Shown: positions 45,239-53,750 of the stretch, in pieces
How the letters are laid out: every line of letters begins with the position of its first letter
Position numbering within the stretch: the first letter of the stretch is position 1
Source: Ignavibacteriales bacterium
GTDB taxonomy: Bacteria; Bacteroidota; Ignavibacteria; Ignavibacteriales; Ignavibacteriaceae
Assembly: GCA_016707285.1 (NCBI GenBank)
Contig: JADJIA010000005.1
Location: 186,001-250,000 of the forward strand
Direction: 5' to 3'
Length of the DNA stretch: 64,000 nt
Position numbers and translations under genes: made by a program
The notes under the pieces: model-generated
Told to the model about the DNA's origin: nothing
Databases searched by the model: none
What the model saw: the letters and a program-made list of their open reading frames with translations, nothing else

Positions 45239-46168
45239 ATGAAAAAGCTTTTTTCGTTATCCATACTCGCACTCGTCCTCATTATTTCAGGATGCAAAAG
45301 TGAAGACAACCCTGTAGTTCCTCCACCAACCCCGGCAGCAGACCCCCTCGTCGGCTCATGGGTATCTGAAGGAAGCGATGTAGCCCCCGGACTCGCATCA
45401 GTCTCCAAAACCAAAAAAATCTATGCCACCTTCAACGCTAACAAAACTTACAAAGTTGTATCAACCGACTCTGCAGGTACCGATGTAACATTTGAAGGAA
45501 CATGGAGCTACACCACCAACACCGGCACAACCATTATGACCATAACACTGAACCAGACTGTGCCTACAAGCCTCACATCTGCAGGAATTTTCCAGGTTGG
45601 TGCCAACGGATACATGACCTATGAAGTTCTCCAGACAAGCCCTGCAATCCCCGGATTTACAGTAGCTAACGCAGCTGAAGGCTTTGGTTCAACCAAATAT
45701 AATGGACTCTCCCTCGGCGCAACATGGATTCAAAAATATGTTCCCGCAAACCCGACAACAGAACCACTTGTTGGTGTATGGCTTTCTGATGGTGCAAATG
45801 TTGCTCCTGGACTAAAATCAGTATCAAAAACCAAAAAAATTGATGCAACTTTTAATTCCAATGGAACCTATAAAGTAATCTCAACCGATAGCAGCAATGT
45901 TACCGTAACCTTTGAAGGTACATTCTCAACACAGGCAGTTGCAAACACTTCAATCCGTACAATCACACTCAACCAGACCGTTCCATCTGCCCTTACCTCA
46001 ACCGGTATCTACAGAGTGAACACTGCCGGAATGTGGTATGAAGTAATTCAGACTAACCCTGCAATCACAGGATTCACCGCCGCTACTGCTGCACTTGGAT
46101 TTGGATCAACCAAATATAACTCAGTGTCACTCGGCGCAACATGGATACAGAAATACGTAAAAAACTAA
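45239..46168 (+). CDS. Lipoprotein with two tandem copies of a ~133-residue domain
   Basis: 309 residues. Lipobox 'IISGC' (Cys19), a Pro-rich linker, then two similar halves: about residues 35-168 and 175-307. Each half starts 'PLVGSWVSEGSDVAPGL' or 'PLVGVWLSDGANVAPGL', contains 'SVSKTKKI.ATFN', 'TITLNQTVP' and 'FGSTKYN', and ends 'LGATWIQKYV'. The domain looks like a lipocalin-like beta barrel ('GSW', repeated 'TFEGT'), a fold that often binds small hydrophobic ligands; this is inference. Lies 11 bases after the acyl-CoA synthetase and before an outer-membrane barrel gene, so it may pass a ligand across the periplasm. Confidence 0.82.
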   Translation: MKKLFSLSILALVLIISGCKSEDNPVVPPPTPAADPLVGSWVSEGSDVAPGLASVSKTKKIYATFNANKTYKVVSTDSAGTDVTFEGTWSYTTNTGTTIMTITLNQTVPTSLTSAGIFQVGANGYMTYEVLQTSPAIPGFTVANAAEGFGSTKYNGLSLGATWIQKYVPANPTTEPLVGVWLSDGANVAPGLKSVSKTKKIDATFNSNGTYKVISTDSSNVTVTFEGTFSTQAVANTSIRTITLNQTVPSALTSTGIYRVNTAGMWYEVIQTNPAITGFTAATAALGFGSTKYNSVSLGATWIQKYVKN

Positions 46169-46185
46169 ACCCTTAAAACCGCAAA

Positions 46186-46216
46186 AACCCGGAAAACCAA
46201 TAAAGTTTTCCGGGTT
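46186..46216 (+). other. Perfect 12-bp hairpin in lipoprotein-barrel spacer
   Basis: AACCCGGAAAAC (46186-46197) and GTTTTCCGGGTT (46205-46216) with a 7-base loop. It is followed by CTAACGG rather than a T tract, so it may stabilise or process the transcript, or act as a weak attenuator, ahead of the barrel gene at 46240. Confidence 0.6.
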
Positions 46217-46239
46217 CTAACGGCAGCTACGGAAGAACC

Positions 46240-47775
46240 ATGAAAAAATCATTACTAATAACCATACTCCTGGCACTTACAACAATAGCGCAGGACATCC
46301 GACTTGACGACAAACCGCCACGCGAATTCCAGTTCATCGGTTACTCATTCACAAGAATGACATCGGGTAATATCACCCCTACAAACGATGTACTGCAGGG
46401 GCAGGTAATCGGAAGACTTTTCGGTCAAAACTCAACCTTCACCGTACCCCAGACAACACTCTACTTTGAACAAAGATTTGTACCAATGTTCATCTACAAA
46501 CCTAAAATTCTTGATGACTTTGCAACTTTCAGAGGTTTGTTTAAAATAGATTATACCTGGGGAGACCAGGCCTATGGCGTTGGAAACAACAGAGGTGGTG
46601 CAATAAACGGGGGACAAATTAACCTCCAGACACTCATGGCAAATGTTGAGCTAAAACCCGAAGACGCCAACTGGAACATCGTAATCGGAATGCAGCGTCT
46701 TTTCGATAATGTCCGCGATCCAAACCTTGCAGCACTCTCAACAGCCCAAACCAGTGGATACAAACTCTCTTACTGGGGAACACAAGCTGTTGGTATCAGT
46801 TCATACATCGCGCCAACACCATCAACCAAACTCCGTCTCGGATTCTTCCAGTTATGGGAAAACGAGATTAGCAAAGATGATGATGTTGCCCTTTGGATGG
46901 CAGACTATGAATGGAAACCATCTCCACTCCTCGAAGCAGGAGTTGACTTGTGGTACGCATGGGACAAAGGCAAAAATTCCGGCGGAATCTCAATCCTCGG
47001 ACAGGGACTAACAAGCGCACTTGCTGACTATAACGGCGCAACAAGAATCCGTTTTCCGGGATCAACTCAAAAATATGAAGGACATATCGGTTGGTTTGGT
47101 GGACACATTGCATACAACCGTGACTTCATGGTCTCCCGCTGGTGGCTTGATGCTTATGTAATGACAAACTTCGGAATACTTGACACTGTTGGGACAACAA
47201 CAGGTAAAGCTGCCGATATTTTTGGTTACTCTGCCAACGCATCAGTCGCATATAAATATGGAATGACACCAAACGACAAAATCAGTCTTGAGGCCTTATA
47301 CACCTCCGGTGATAACAACGGCGTCAATGACGGCACACTCTCATCCGTAATTACGGGAAACATCTACGGTTCACCTGTCGGGATATACAGCAATCACAGA
47401 GCATTCCTTCTTTTTCCTGATCCTCAGGTCGTAAACCGTTATTACTCAGCCGTTCACGACATCTCGAATATGGGACTTGGAGTTACCGCAGCATTTTTGA
47501 ATTTCTCCAAAGATTTTATTCCCAATAAAATGTATGGTAAAATAGGATTTGCAACCGCTTTCTCAAACAACAGTTTAACCGGTGGCGGAAACTACATGGG
47601 CAGTGAGGTGAATTTTGAAATGAAGTATAATGTTAAAGTATTTCTCACACTCGGTGTACACGCAGCTTATATGATGACAGGTGATTTTTACGACTCACCA
47701 CAATCAACCTACACGGGTGAAAAACCAAAAGACCCATGGACATTTTTTACAACCCTTAGCTGGCTGATGTTCTAA
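46240..47775 (+). CDS. Outer-membrane beta-barrel protein
   Basis: 511 residues. Signal peptide MKKSLLITILLALTTIAQ, then barrel-like strands with frequent Trp/Tyr ('PNWNIVIGMQRLF'-like 'DANWNIVIGMQRLFDNVRD', 'VSRWWLDAYVMTNFG', 'KISLEALYTSGDNNGVN') and a C-terminal Phe (LSWLMF), the outer-membrane insertion signal. No named family certain; alginate-export or porin-like barrels look similar. In the acyl cluster between a ligand-binding-type lipoprotein and an esterase-like lipoprotein, so a substrate pore is plausible. Confidence 0.8.
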   Translation: MKKSLLITILLALTTIAQDIRLDDKPPREFQFIGYSFTRMTSGNITPTNDVLQGQVIGRLFGQNSTFTVPQTTLYFEQRFVPMFIYKPKILDDFATFRGLFKIDYTWGDQAYGVGNNRGGAINGGQINLQTLMANVELKPEDANWNIVIGMQRLFDNVRDPNLAALSTAQTSGYKLSYWGTQAVGISSYIAPTPSTKLRLGFFQLWENEISKDDDVALWMADYEWKPSPLLEAGVDLWYAWDKGKNSGGISILGQGLTSALADYNGATRIRFPGSTQKYEGHIGWFGGHIAYNRDFMVSRWWLDAYVMTNFGILDTVGTTTGKAADIFGYSANASVAYKYGMTPNDKISLEALYTSGDNNGVNDGTLSSVITGNIYGSPVGIYSNHRAFLLFPDPQVVNRYYSAVHDISNMGLGVTAAFLNFSKDFIPNKMYGKIGFATAFSNNSLTGGGNYMGSEVNFEMKYNVKVFLTLGVHAAYMMTGDFYDSPQSTYTGEKPKDPWTFFTTLSWLMF

Positions 47776-47786
47776 AGGAGGAAACA

Positions 47787-48728
47787 ATGAAAAAATTAAC
47801 ATTTTTAGCTTTATTAGGTATTGTTGTCTTCTCCGGCTGTGCAGGATTTAAATATACTAACATGCCTGCTCTTGAATTCCAGGATATCGATTATTCTTTC
47901 CCGACAAAAACAGTGCTCGCAAATCCTTCAGTTGCTTATGCAGATCTGGGATCGGGCGAGAACACAATAATCCTGATACACGGCCTTGCCAGTAATGCAG
48001 GATTCTGGAGGTATAATACTTCCGAACTCGCAAAAAACAACAGAGTAATCGTAATTGACCTCCCGGGGTATGGAAAATCGCAAAAAGGCGACTACCCTTA
48101 CACCCTGAGTTTTTACGCCGAAACTGTTAAGAATCTGATCACCACATTAAAATTGAAGAATGTAACACTCGTGGGGCATTCGATGGGTGGACAGATCTCG
48201 ATAATATTTGCACTTAAATACCCTGAACTAATCAAAAAGCTTGTGCTTGCGGCACCCGCAGGATTTGAAAAATTCCAGTATGGTGAGGGTGACTGGCTTC
48301 GCAATGCAATTGATGCAAAAGGAGTTCGACTCAACCCTGAAGACGGAGTAAGAAAAAACCTTGCAATGAACTTCTATAACTGGGATGATAAGTGGGAATG
48401 GATGGTGGAGGAGAGAGTAAGGATGGCAAAAGGAGCTGAAATGAGAGAATTCTCTTATGCAGTGGTAAAATGTGTCAGTGCCATGCTTGATGAACCCACC
48501 TATAACAGCATCGCCGGAATTCAGGTTCCTACACTTATTCTTTACGGTAAATACGACGGTCTTATTCCAAACATGTACCTTAATCCGGGGTTCCCATCTG
48601 ATGTATTTATTCAGGGAGCTGCGAAGATTAAAAACAGTAAACTTGTTGAGATTGACAATTGTGGTCACATGATCATGATTGAAAAAGCCGATGAATTCAA
48701 CAAATTGGTTCTCGATTTCATTAAATAA
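47787..48728 (+). CDS. Alpha/beta-hydrolase lipoprotein
   Basis: 313 residues with GGAGG ahead of the ATG. Lipobox 'FSGC' (Cys18), then an alpha/beta-hydrolase fold: oxyanion 'ILIHGLASNAGFW', nucleophile Ser132 in 'LVGHSMGGQ', acid in 'LYGKYDGLIPN' and catalytic His in 'IDNCGHMIMIE'. Probably an esterase or lipase anchored in the periplasm or outer membrane. Overlaps the next hydrolase gene by one base; the two are paralogues, one exported and one not. Confidence 0.9.
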   Translation: MKKLTFLALLGIVVFSGCAGFKYTNMPALEFQDIDYSFPTKTVLANPSVAYADLGSGENTIILIHGLASNAGFWRYNTSELAKNNRVIVIDLPGYGKSQKGDYPYTLSFYAETVKNLITTLKLKNVTLVGHSMGGQISIIFALKYPELIKKLVLAAPAGFEKFQYGEGDWLRNAIDAKGVRLNPEDGVRKNLAMNFYNWDDKWEWMVEERVRMAKGAEMREFSYAVVKCVSAMLDEPTYNSIAGIQVPTLILYGKYDGLIPNMYLNPGFPSDVFIQGAAKIKNSKLVEIDNCGHMIMIEKADEFNKLVLDFIK

Positions 48729-49591
48729 TGGAATTTGAGTCACTTACATATCAATTTCCGGTTGTAAAGACCCAAATTGAACCCGGTTTAACCATCGTCC
48801 ATACTGCTATGGGCGATGGTTCTCCTGTGGTTTTTATTCACGGATTGGGGAGTTACATACCGGCCTGGAACAAAAACCTTCTCCCTCTCTCTAAACACTT
48901 CCGATGTATTGCGATAGACCTTCCCGGATACGGTAAGTCTTCCAAATCTCTCCATCCCGGAACGATGGATTATTACGCTGAAGTTGTTATTAAACTGATG
49001 GATAAACTTGGAATAAATAAGTTTAACATCTGTGGCCACTCAATGGGGGGAGTAATTGCCTTTAAGTTGGCTATTGAATTCCCTGAAAGAGTTGATAAAC
49101 TTTTCCTTTCTGCTCCCGGTGGTGCCGAAACCTACTCCGAAGATGAAAAACTTCTTGTCGAAAATTTTATAAGCACCGATAGGATGATTAGCAACGATGA
49201 TAAACAAATTCGTAACAATGTTTTGGTTAATTTTCATCATTTCCCTCTCGATGCACAATTTATGATTTCTGACAGAATCGCAATTCGAAAGGCGAAGGAG
49301 TTTCCACTACACGCAGAAATAATTGCCCGAAGCGCTTCAGATGTCATCAACTCCGATGTCCCGTTCAGGCTATCCGGGGTGAAATCCAAAACCATGATTA
49401 TTTTTGGAGACAACGACAAAATGATCCCCAATCGCTTTGTTCATCCGGAGCTTACACCTCAAAAAATGATCGATACATTCAAACAGAACATCCAATCAGT
49501 TAATATCAAAATTTACCCCGAGTGCGGGCACTTCCCCCAATTTGAACACCCTGAAATCTTCAACCGGGACCTCATCGAATTCATTTTATAA
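48728..49591 (+). CDS. Cytoplasmic alpha/beta hydrolase
   Basis: 287 residues, no signal peptide. Oxyanion 'VFIHGLGSYIPAW', 'IDLPGYGKSSKS', nucleophile Ser105 in 'ICGHSMGGV', acid in 'IFGDNDKMIPN', His in 'PECGHFPQFEHP'. Same subfamily as the preceding lipoprotein. The start shares bases with the previous stop (TAATG). Likely hydrolyses an ester or thioester inside the cell after uptake. Last gene of the acyl cluster. Confidence 0.9.
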   Translation: MEFESLTYQFPVVKTQIEPGLTIVHTAMGDGSPVVFIHGLGSYIPAWNKNLLPLSKHFRCIAIDLPGYGKSSKSLHPGTMDYYAEVVIKLMDKLGINKFNICGHSMGGVIAFKLAIEFPERVDKLFLSAPGGAETYSEDEKLLVENFISTDRMISNDDKQIRNNVLVNFHHFPLDAQFMISDRIAIRKAKEFPLHAEIIARSASDVINSDVPFRLSGVKSKTMIIFGDNDKMIPNRFVHPELTPQKMIDTFKQNIQSVNIKIYPECGHFPQFEHPEIFNRDLIEFIL

Positions 49592-49603
49592 CTGTCTTAA
49601 AAA

Positions 49604-49802
49604 GATACACTATTTACGTCCGGTAAACCCTGTTTCTTGCATTATAAGCTAAAAACGCAGTTTAAGTCAAATTTTGAATATCTTTACAATTTTTAGAGAA
49701 AATTGGTATATGTACAAAATGATGCACTATTCTCATAATGAGACACTGTTCAAGCTTTACAAATTCCACAATTAAGAACAAAATTACTCGTAAATAGAGT
49801 AA
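49604..49802 (+). promoter_or_regulatory. Possible activator-binding sites upstream of sigma-54 promoter
   Basis: The gene-free stretch 49592-49871 (280 bases) holds a near-palindrome TCTCATAATGAGA (49731-49743), an inverted repeat TTACTC/GAGTAA (49784-49789, 49797-49802), and three copies of a GAnnCACTnTT motif (49604-49614, 49721-49731, 49740-49750). Distances of 20-220 bases from the -24 element suit enhancer sites. Confidence 0.4.
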
Positions 49803-49821
49803 AAAGTGATATTGCTAAGTT

Positions 49822-49837
49822 TGGCACGGTAATTGCA
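49822..49837 (+). promoter_or_regulatory. Sigma-54 (-24/-12) promoter
   Basis: TGGCACGGTAATTGCA matches the consensus TGGCACG-N4-TTGCW at every fixed base, with GG (49823-49824) and GC (49835-49836) at the correct spacing. Transcription would start near 49848, so the coding start must lie downstream, supporting GTG 49872. Confidence 0.9.
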
Positions 49838-49871
49838 GTATAGCCTCAACATTTTATCAATCGAGGCAATC

Positions 49872-52800
49872 GTGAAACAACTAAATCTAATTTTTGCAAT
49901 CACTTTTATAATCATCACACAGGCATTCGCTGTGGTACCCGATTCAGTCGTCAATAAACCAATTGTGGTTCCCGGCGGCTCGATGACTCAATCTTCGGGT
50001 TCAACTGTAAGAGTGTTTGGTACTTCAAACGGAAGTAATGTAACATTTCAGTTTCCAATAGGTACTAATAAAAGTGTTTGGGCAGGAACATTAAGCGGAG
50101 AATTAAATGGTATCGCCGCTAAATTTTACTGTATCGACATTTCCCACAATCTCGCAACTTATTCGGTCTCAAACCCAAATGAATATACTGACGATGGTTC
50201 AACCAATCAGTATATTTCTTACATTTTAAATAATTATGCACCATTTAATGGAACGGCGACCAACAATGAAGCCGCTGCGGTTCAGATAGCCATTTGGCAC
50301 TTCAGTGACGGAGTTGATGCAAGTACAGTTACTAATACAACAATTAAAAATCGTGCACTTGCCATTATCGCTGATGCAAATGCAAATTCAAACAGTGGAT
50401 CAATTCTTTCAACTTTACTGTTTAATCCAACTTCACAGTCATTACCTGTTGGTCAGAATGCTGTATTTAACCTTACCGGTTATAACGCTTCATTCCAGAC
50501 AATGCAGGGAGTAAATGTTGATTTTGGTGCTTCTTCCGGAAGTCTGAATTTTACTTCTGCAGTAACTGATGCTACGGGAACGATTAGTGGCGTCTCACTT
50601 TCACAGGGTATTTCGAACAATGCTACTATTACTGCAACGGCTCATCATATCATTCCTCAAGGAACAAGATATGTGCATAAAGTAAGCCCAAATCAGTATC
50701 AAAAAATAGTTTTGGCTACCCCTATAAATACTACAGTAACGAGTAGCGCAACAGTAACATGGGTTGCAACTGCTGATCTTAGCATTACAAAGACCTCATC
50801 AAGCAACAGCGGAAATCATGGTGAGATAATTACTTTTACAATCACAGTTACAAATCACGGTCCAAACGGAGCAACCAATGTAATCGTCACCGATCAGATT
50901 CCTACCGGACTTGATTTCAACTCTTATTCCTCATCACAGGGGAGTTACAACAACACAACCGGTGTTTGGACTGTTGGCAATCTTGCAAACGGTGGAACTG
51001 CAACTTTGCAGATGACAACCACAGTTAATCTTCAGTCGCTTAATTCCAACTTTTTCACTTTGGGTGAAGCAGTTGGTTACAACCTTTTTGTATTAAATGA
51101 TGTTTTTCAACCTTCTTCAGATACCGAGGGTAAAGTTGCAGTTGGTCACAATGCACACTTTGCAGGTTACAGTGTTGGTGATAAACTTTCATACCCTTCG
51201 GGAACAGAAGATGTTTTAATTGTTGGCAATGATCTTACTTATATTTCAGGTGCTGTTTACAACGGTAATGTTGTTTATGGAAACAGTTCCAACCTGCCAA
51301 TAAATGCTGTAAGTATCAATAACGGTACAGTAAGACAGGGGAATGTGATAGATTTTAATGCAGCTTCAACTCATCTGCTTAATCTTTCCAATTCTCTCTC
51401 AAACTACCCTGCAAATGGAAATGTAACATTTCAATGGGGTGGACTTGAACTGACCGGCACACATCCATTACTTAATGTTTTTAATGTTGATGGTGCACAG
51501 CTTTCACAGGCTAACAATATGGCAATATCAGTTCCCAACGGTTCAGTTGTACTTGTTAATATCAGTGGAACAACAGTATCATGGAGAGGTGGACTCACCG
51601 TAACAGGAACCTCGATCAGCAATGTACTTTATAATTTCCCTGATGCAACAAACATAACAATTCAGGGAATTGATGTTCGTGGAACAGTTCTCGCTCCAAA
51701 AGCAGATATGAATTTTGTAACGGGTGTTATTAATGGTCAAATGATCTGTAAAAACTTCACAGGTCAGGGACAGATGAACAATACAATGTTTGTTGGTAAC
51801 ATTCCGGTTGACGAAGATGTTGTAAATGTAGCTGAAATTACTCATTCAGATCAATACGATCCTGACTCAACACCTAATAACGGTATCACCACAGAAGACG
51901 ATTATGCATCTGTAATGATTAACCTTTTTAACTATACAGGTGGAAGTGGTGGTTCAGGCGGTGGATCCGGTGGCGGAAGTGGATCAGGAACAGGAAACTG
52001 GACAAGCCAGGGTCAATTTATGAGTAATGAATTTATCTGGGCAATGACGAACAACAACAGCGGAGACCTTCTGATCGGAACGATTGGTGGAAAGATCTAC
52101 CAGCAGACAACAACAGGATTTGAGAGAATAAATACCTCAATGACAGTTGGTTATGTATGGTCACTCGCAGTTGATGCCTCAGGCACAATCTATGCAGGAA
52201 CAGAACAAGGTCTTTTCAAGACAGTTAATGGTGGAACCACATGGACACTTACCTCACTTGCAGGCAAAGATGTAAGAGCAGTCAAAATTGACGCACAAGG
52301 CAATCTTTTTGCAGGAACATGGGGTTTTGGAGTTCTTAAATCCACTGATAACGGATCAACCTGGACAACCTTAAATACAGGCATCCTTAACACAGCAATT
52401 CACGCACTTGCGATTGATGGTTCCGGAAATATTTACGCCGGTTCATTTGGTGGCGGAATCATTAAATCAACCAATGGTGGAATTGACTGGACAGACCTCA
52501 ACGCAGGTTTCCCTTACATCTGGGCTCTTACAGTTGCTCCAAATGGCAACATATACGCAGGCACTTATGGTGCAGGAGTTCTTAAATCAGCTAATAATGG
52601 CACAACTTGGACAAACACCAATGTTGGTCAGGCATTTATTTATGGAGTAACAACTGATGCAAACAACAATGTATATGCAGCTTCGTGGGCTAACGGAATA
52701 TTTGGAAGTTCGGATAATGGCGCTAACTGGGTCAACCTTGGTCTCTCAGGCCTTGGAGCAGGTGCAGTTTTCTCAACCCCGACATCGAGTATCGTATGGG

Positions 52801-53138
52801 CAGGAACAGAAAATGGCACACTCTACTCACTCGATTCACCAATGTCAGTCGAGACCGTTGGCACTTCAGTACCGGTAGAGTTTAACCTTTCGCAGAACTA
52901 TCCAAATCCATTTAACCCTTCAACGGTTATAAGATTTGCAATTCCTGCAGAAAACCTGGTTACATTAAATATCTATTCAATCACAGGTGAACTTGTTGCT
53001 ACTTTGTTAAACGAAGTAAAAACAGCCGGTGAATATGAAGTAAGTTTTGATGCAACTTCACTACCAACAGGCGTTTATATCTATAAAATAAATGCAGGCA
53101 GTTTCAGCAGTGTCAAAAAAATGATGTTGGTGAAATAG
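49872..53138 (+). CDS. T9SS-exported surface protein with thioester-adhesin domain
   Basis: 1088 residues from GTG 49872 (GAGG six bases upstream); the ATG at 49833 lies inside the sigma-54 promoter. Signal peptide VKQLNLIFAITFIIITQAFA. Residues about 40-170 match a Cys-Gln thioester domain: Cys87 in 'KFYCIDISHN' and Gln138 in 'AAVQIAIWHFSDGVD'. Then a beta domain (about 175-290), a DUF11-type repeat (about 300-385, 'ADLSITKTSSSNSG'), a choice-of-anchor-A-like domain (about 390-640), a Gly/Ser linker (about 690-707), a beta-propeller of repeated 'GTIYAGTEQGLFKTVNGG' blades (about 715-980) and a T9SS sorting domain ('NLSQNYPNPFNPSTVIRFA'). Predicted to sit on the cell surface and bond covalently to a target through the thioester. 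Confidence 0.85.
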   Translation: MKQLNLIFAITFIIITQAFAVVPDSVVNKPIVVPGGSMTQSSGSTVRVFGTSNGSNVTFQFPIGTNKSVWAGTLSGELNGIAAKFYCIDISHNLATYSVSNPNEYTDDGSTNQYISYILNNYAPFNGTATNNEAAAVQIAIWHFSDGVDASTVTNTTIKNRALAIIADANANSNSGSILSTLLFNPTSQSLPVGQNAVFNLTGYNASFQTMQGVNVDFGASSGSLNFTSAVTDATGTISGVSLSQGISNNATITATAHHIIPQGTRYVHKVSPNQYQKIVLATPINTTVTSSATVTWVATADLSITKTSSSNSGNHGEIITFTITVTNHGPNGATNVIVTDQIPTGLDFNSYSSSQGSYNNTTGVWTVGNLANGGTATLQMTTTVNLQSLNSNFFTLGEAVGYNLFVLNDVFQPSSDTEGKVAVGHNAHFAGYSVGDKLSYPSGTEDVLIVGNDLTYISGAVYNGNVVYGNSSNLPINAVSINNGTVRQGNVIDFNAASTHLLNLSNSLSNYPANGNVTFQWGGLELTGTHPLLNVFNVDGAQLSQANNMAISVPNGSVVLVNISGTTVSWRGGLTVTGTSISNVLYNFPDATNITIQGIDVRGTVLAPKADMNFVTGVINGQMICKNFTGQGQMNNTMFVGNIPVDEDVVNVAEITHSDQYDPDSTPNNGITTEDDYASVMINLFNYTGGSGGSGGGSGGGSGSGTGNWTSQGQFMSNEFIWAMTNNNSGDLLIGTIGGKIYQQTTTGFERINTSMTVGYVWSLAVDASGTIYAGTEQGLFKTVNGGTTWTLTSLAGKDVRAVKIDAQGNLFAGTWGFGVLKSTDNGSTWTTLNTGILNTAIHALAIDGSGNIYAGSFGGGIIKSTNGGIDWTDLNAGFPYIWALTVAPNGNIYAGTYGAGVLKSANNGTTWTNTNVGQAFIYGVTTDANNNVYAASWANGIFGSSDNGANWVNLGLSGLGAGAVFSTPTSSIVWAGTENGTLYSLDSPMSVETVGTSVPVEFNLSQNYPNPFNPSTVIRFAIPAENLVTLNIYSITGELVATLLNEVKTAGEYEVSFDATSLPTGVYIYKINAGSFSSVKKMMLVK

Positions 53139-53199
53139 AAGGAGAAAAAGATTTCCGGAAGGGAATTAAAAACTCTAAATTCTTATGATGTGATGTTAA

Positions 53200-53237
53200 A
53201 GCCCCGGTTATTATCTGAATAGCCGGGGCTTTTTATA
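53200..53237 (+). terminator. Rho-independent terminator after surface-protein gene
   Basis: AGCCCCGG (53200-53207) pairs with CCGGGGCT (53223-53230), followed by TTTTATATTT. GC-rich stem and T-rich tail. Confidence 0.88.
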
Positions 53238-53247
53238 TTTTCAATGA

Positions 53248-53362
53248 TTATCCCGCCTGGTCGTAGGCTTTTTTGATCCAGTCAAATATTTCCTGATTTA
53301 ACTCTGAAATATCGCCGATTTTGATTCGGTGGGTACACATTGCATTCCAACTGCCGGTGATA
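53248..53362 (-). pseudogene. Truncated duplicate of DUF4287/DUF5655 gene (3' end only)
   Basis: About 110 bases match the 3' end of the intact gene at 56009-56542, same strand, with roughly eight substitutions and a 9-base deletion near 53357. Translated from the minus strand it reads 'GSWNAMCTHRIKIGDISELN' and on to the same stop; only one residue differs (Ala for Ser). The 5' part is absent. Nearly all changes are silent, so the copies diverged while still under selection. Confidence 0.85.
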
Positions 53363-53392
53363 ATTCAGCAAGAAATAGTCCAATAAAAGTAA

Positions 53393-53569
53393 TCTGAAAT
53401 AGTTAAAATAATAATTGCTTACAAAAACAATTTCATTTTATATCGAAAAAAAGAAGGTAGAATGGTAAACCCAAACCGGGCAGTAATTCTGGAGAATGGC
53501 GAGGAATACAAGTACAAGCGGAATAGAGATGATTTTGTACTGCCCGGGCTTTGGAAAACTGTAAACTGA
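53393..53569 (+). other. Gene remnant and/or strong RNA hairpin
   Basis: The frame is open from 53393 and ends at TGA 53567-53569; from ATG 53462 it gives 35 residues ('NRAVILENGEEYKYKRN', 'DDFVLPGLWKTV'), possibly a protein tail. The same stretch has a long inverted repeat: CCAAACCGGGCAGTA (53471-53485) against TACTGCCCGG-GC-TTTGG (53538-53554), 15 pairs with a 2-base bulge. Which of the two matters is unclear. The rest of 53363-53750 shows no gene. Confidence 0.35.
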
Positions 53570-53654
53570 AATCGGTTTGTCTGGCATGATACAAGAAAAT
53601 ATTTTACAGTGAAATAAAATTTTACCTTACAACCCTCCTTAGAAGGCAATTCTG

Positions 53655-53690
53655 TTAAACGCAAGAAAAATTTGCGTTTATTGCTAAAAA
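53655..53690. repeat. 36-bp direct repeat, left copy
   Basis: Identical to 55680-55715 over 36 bases. Each copy contains inverted arms AAACGCAA and TTGCGTTT (53657-53664 and 53672-53679) around seven bases. The two copies enclose the AAA-ATPase/TOPRIM gene pair. Confidence 0.9.
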
Positions 53691-53750
53691 AGTGTTATTT
53701 TTGTTATTGTAAGAGTTTATCTGCAATAATTTCTAACATATGAAACCAGA

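Noticed and set aside
46186..46216. Terminator separating lipoprotein and barrel genes
   Set aside because: Stem is perfect but no T tract follows, so I list it as a hairpin and keep the genes in one cluster.
49833..49871. ATG 49833-type upstream start for the surface protein
   Set aside because: It falls within the -12 element of the sigma-54 promoter and cannot be in the transcript from it.
53419..53664. 81-residue minus-strand reading frame
   Set aside because: Overlaps the hairpin and the left 36-bp repeat, has no ribosome site and no protein-like pattern.
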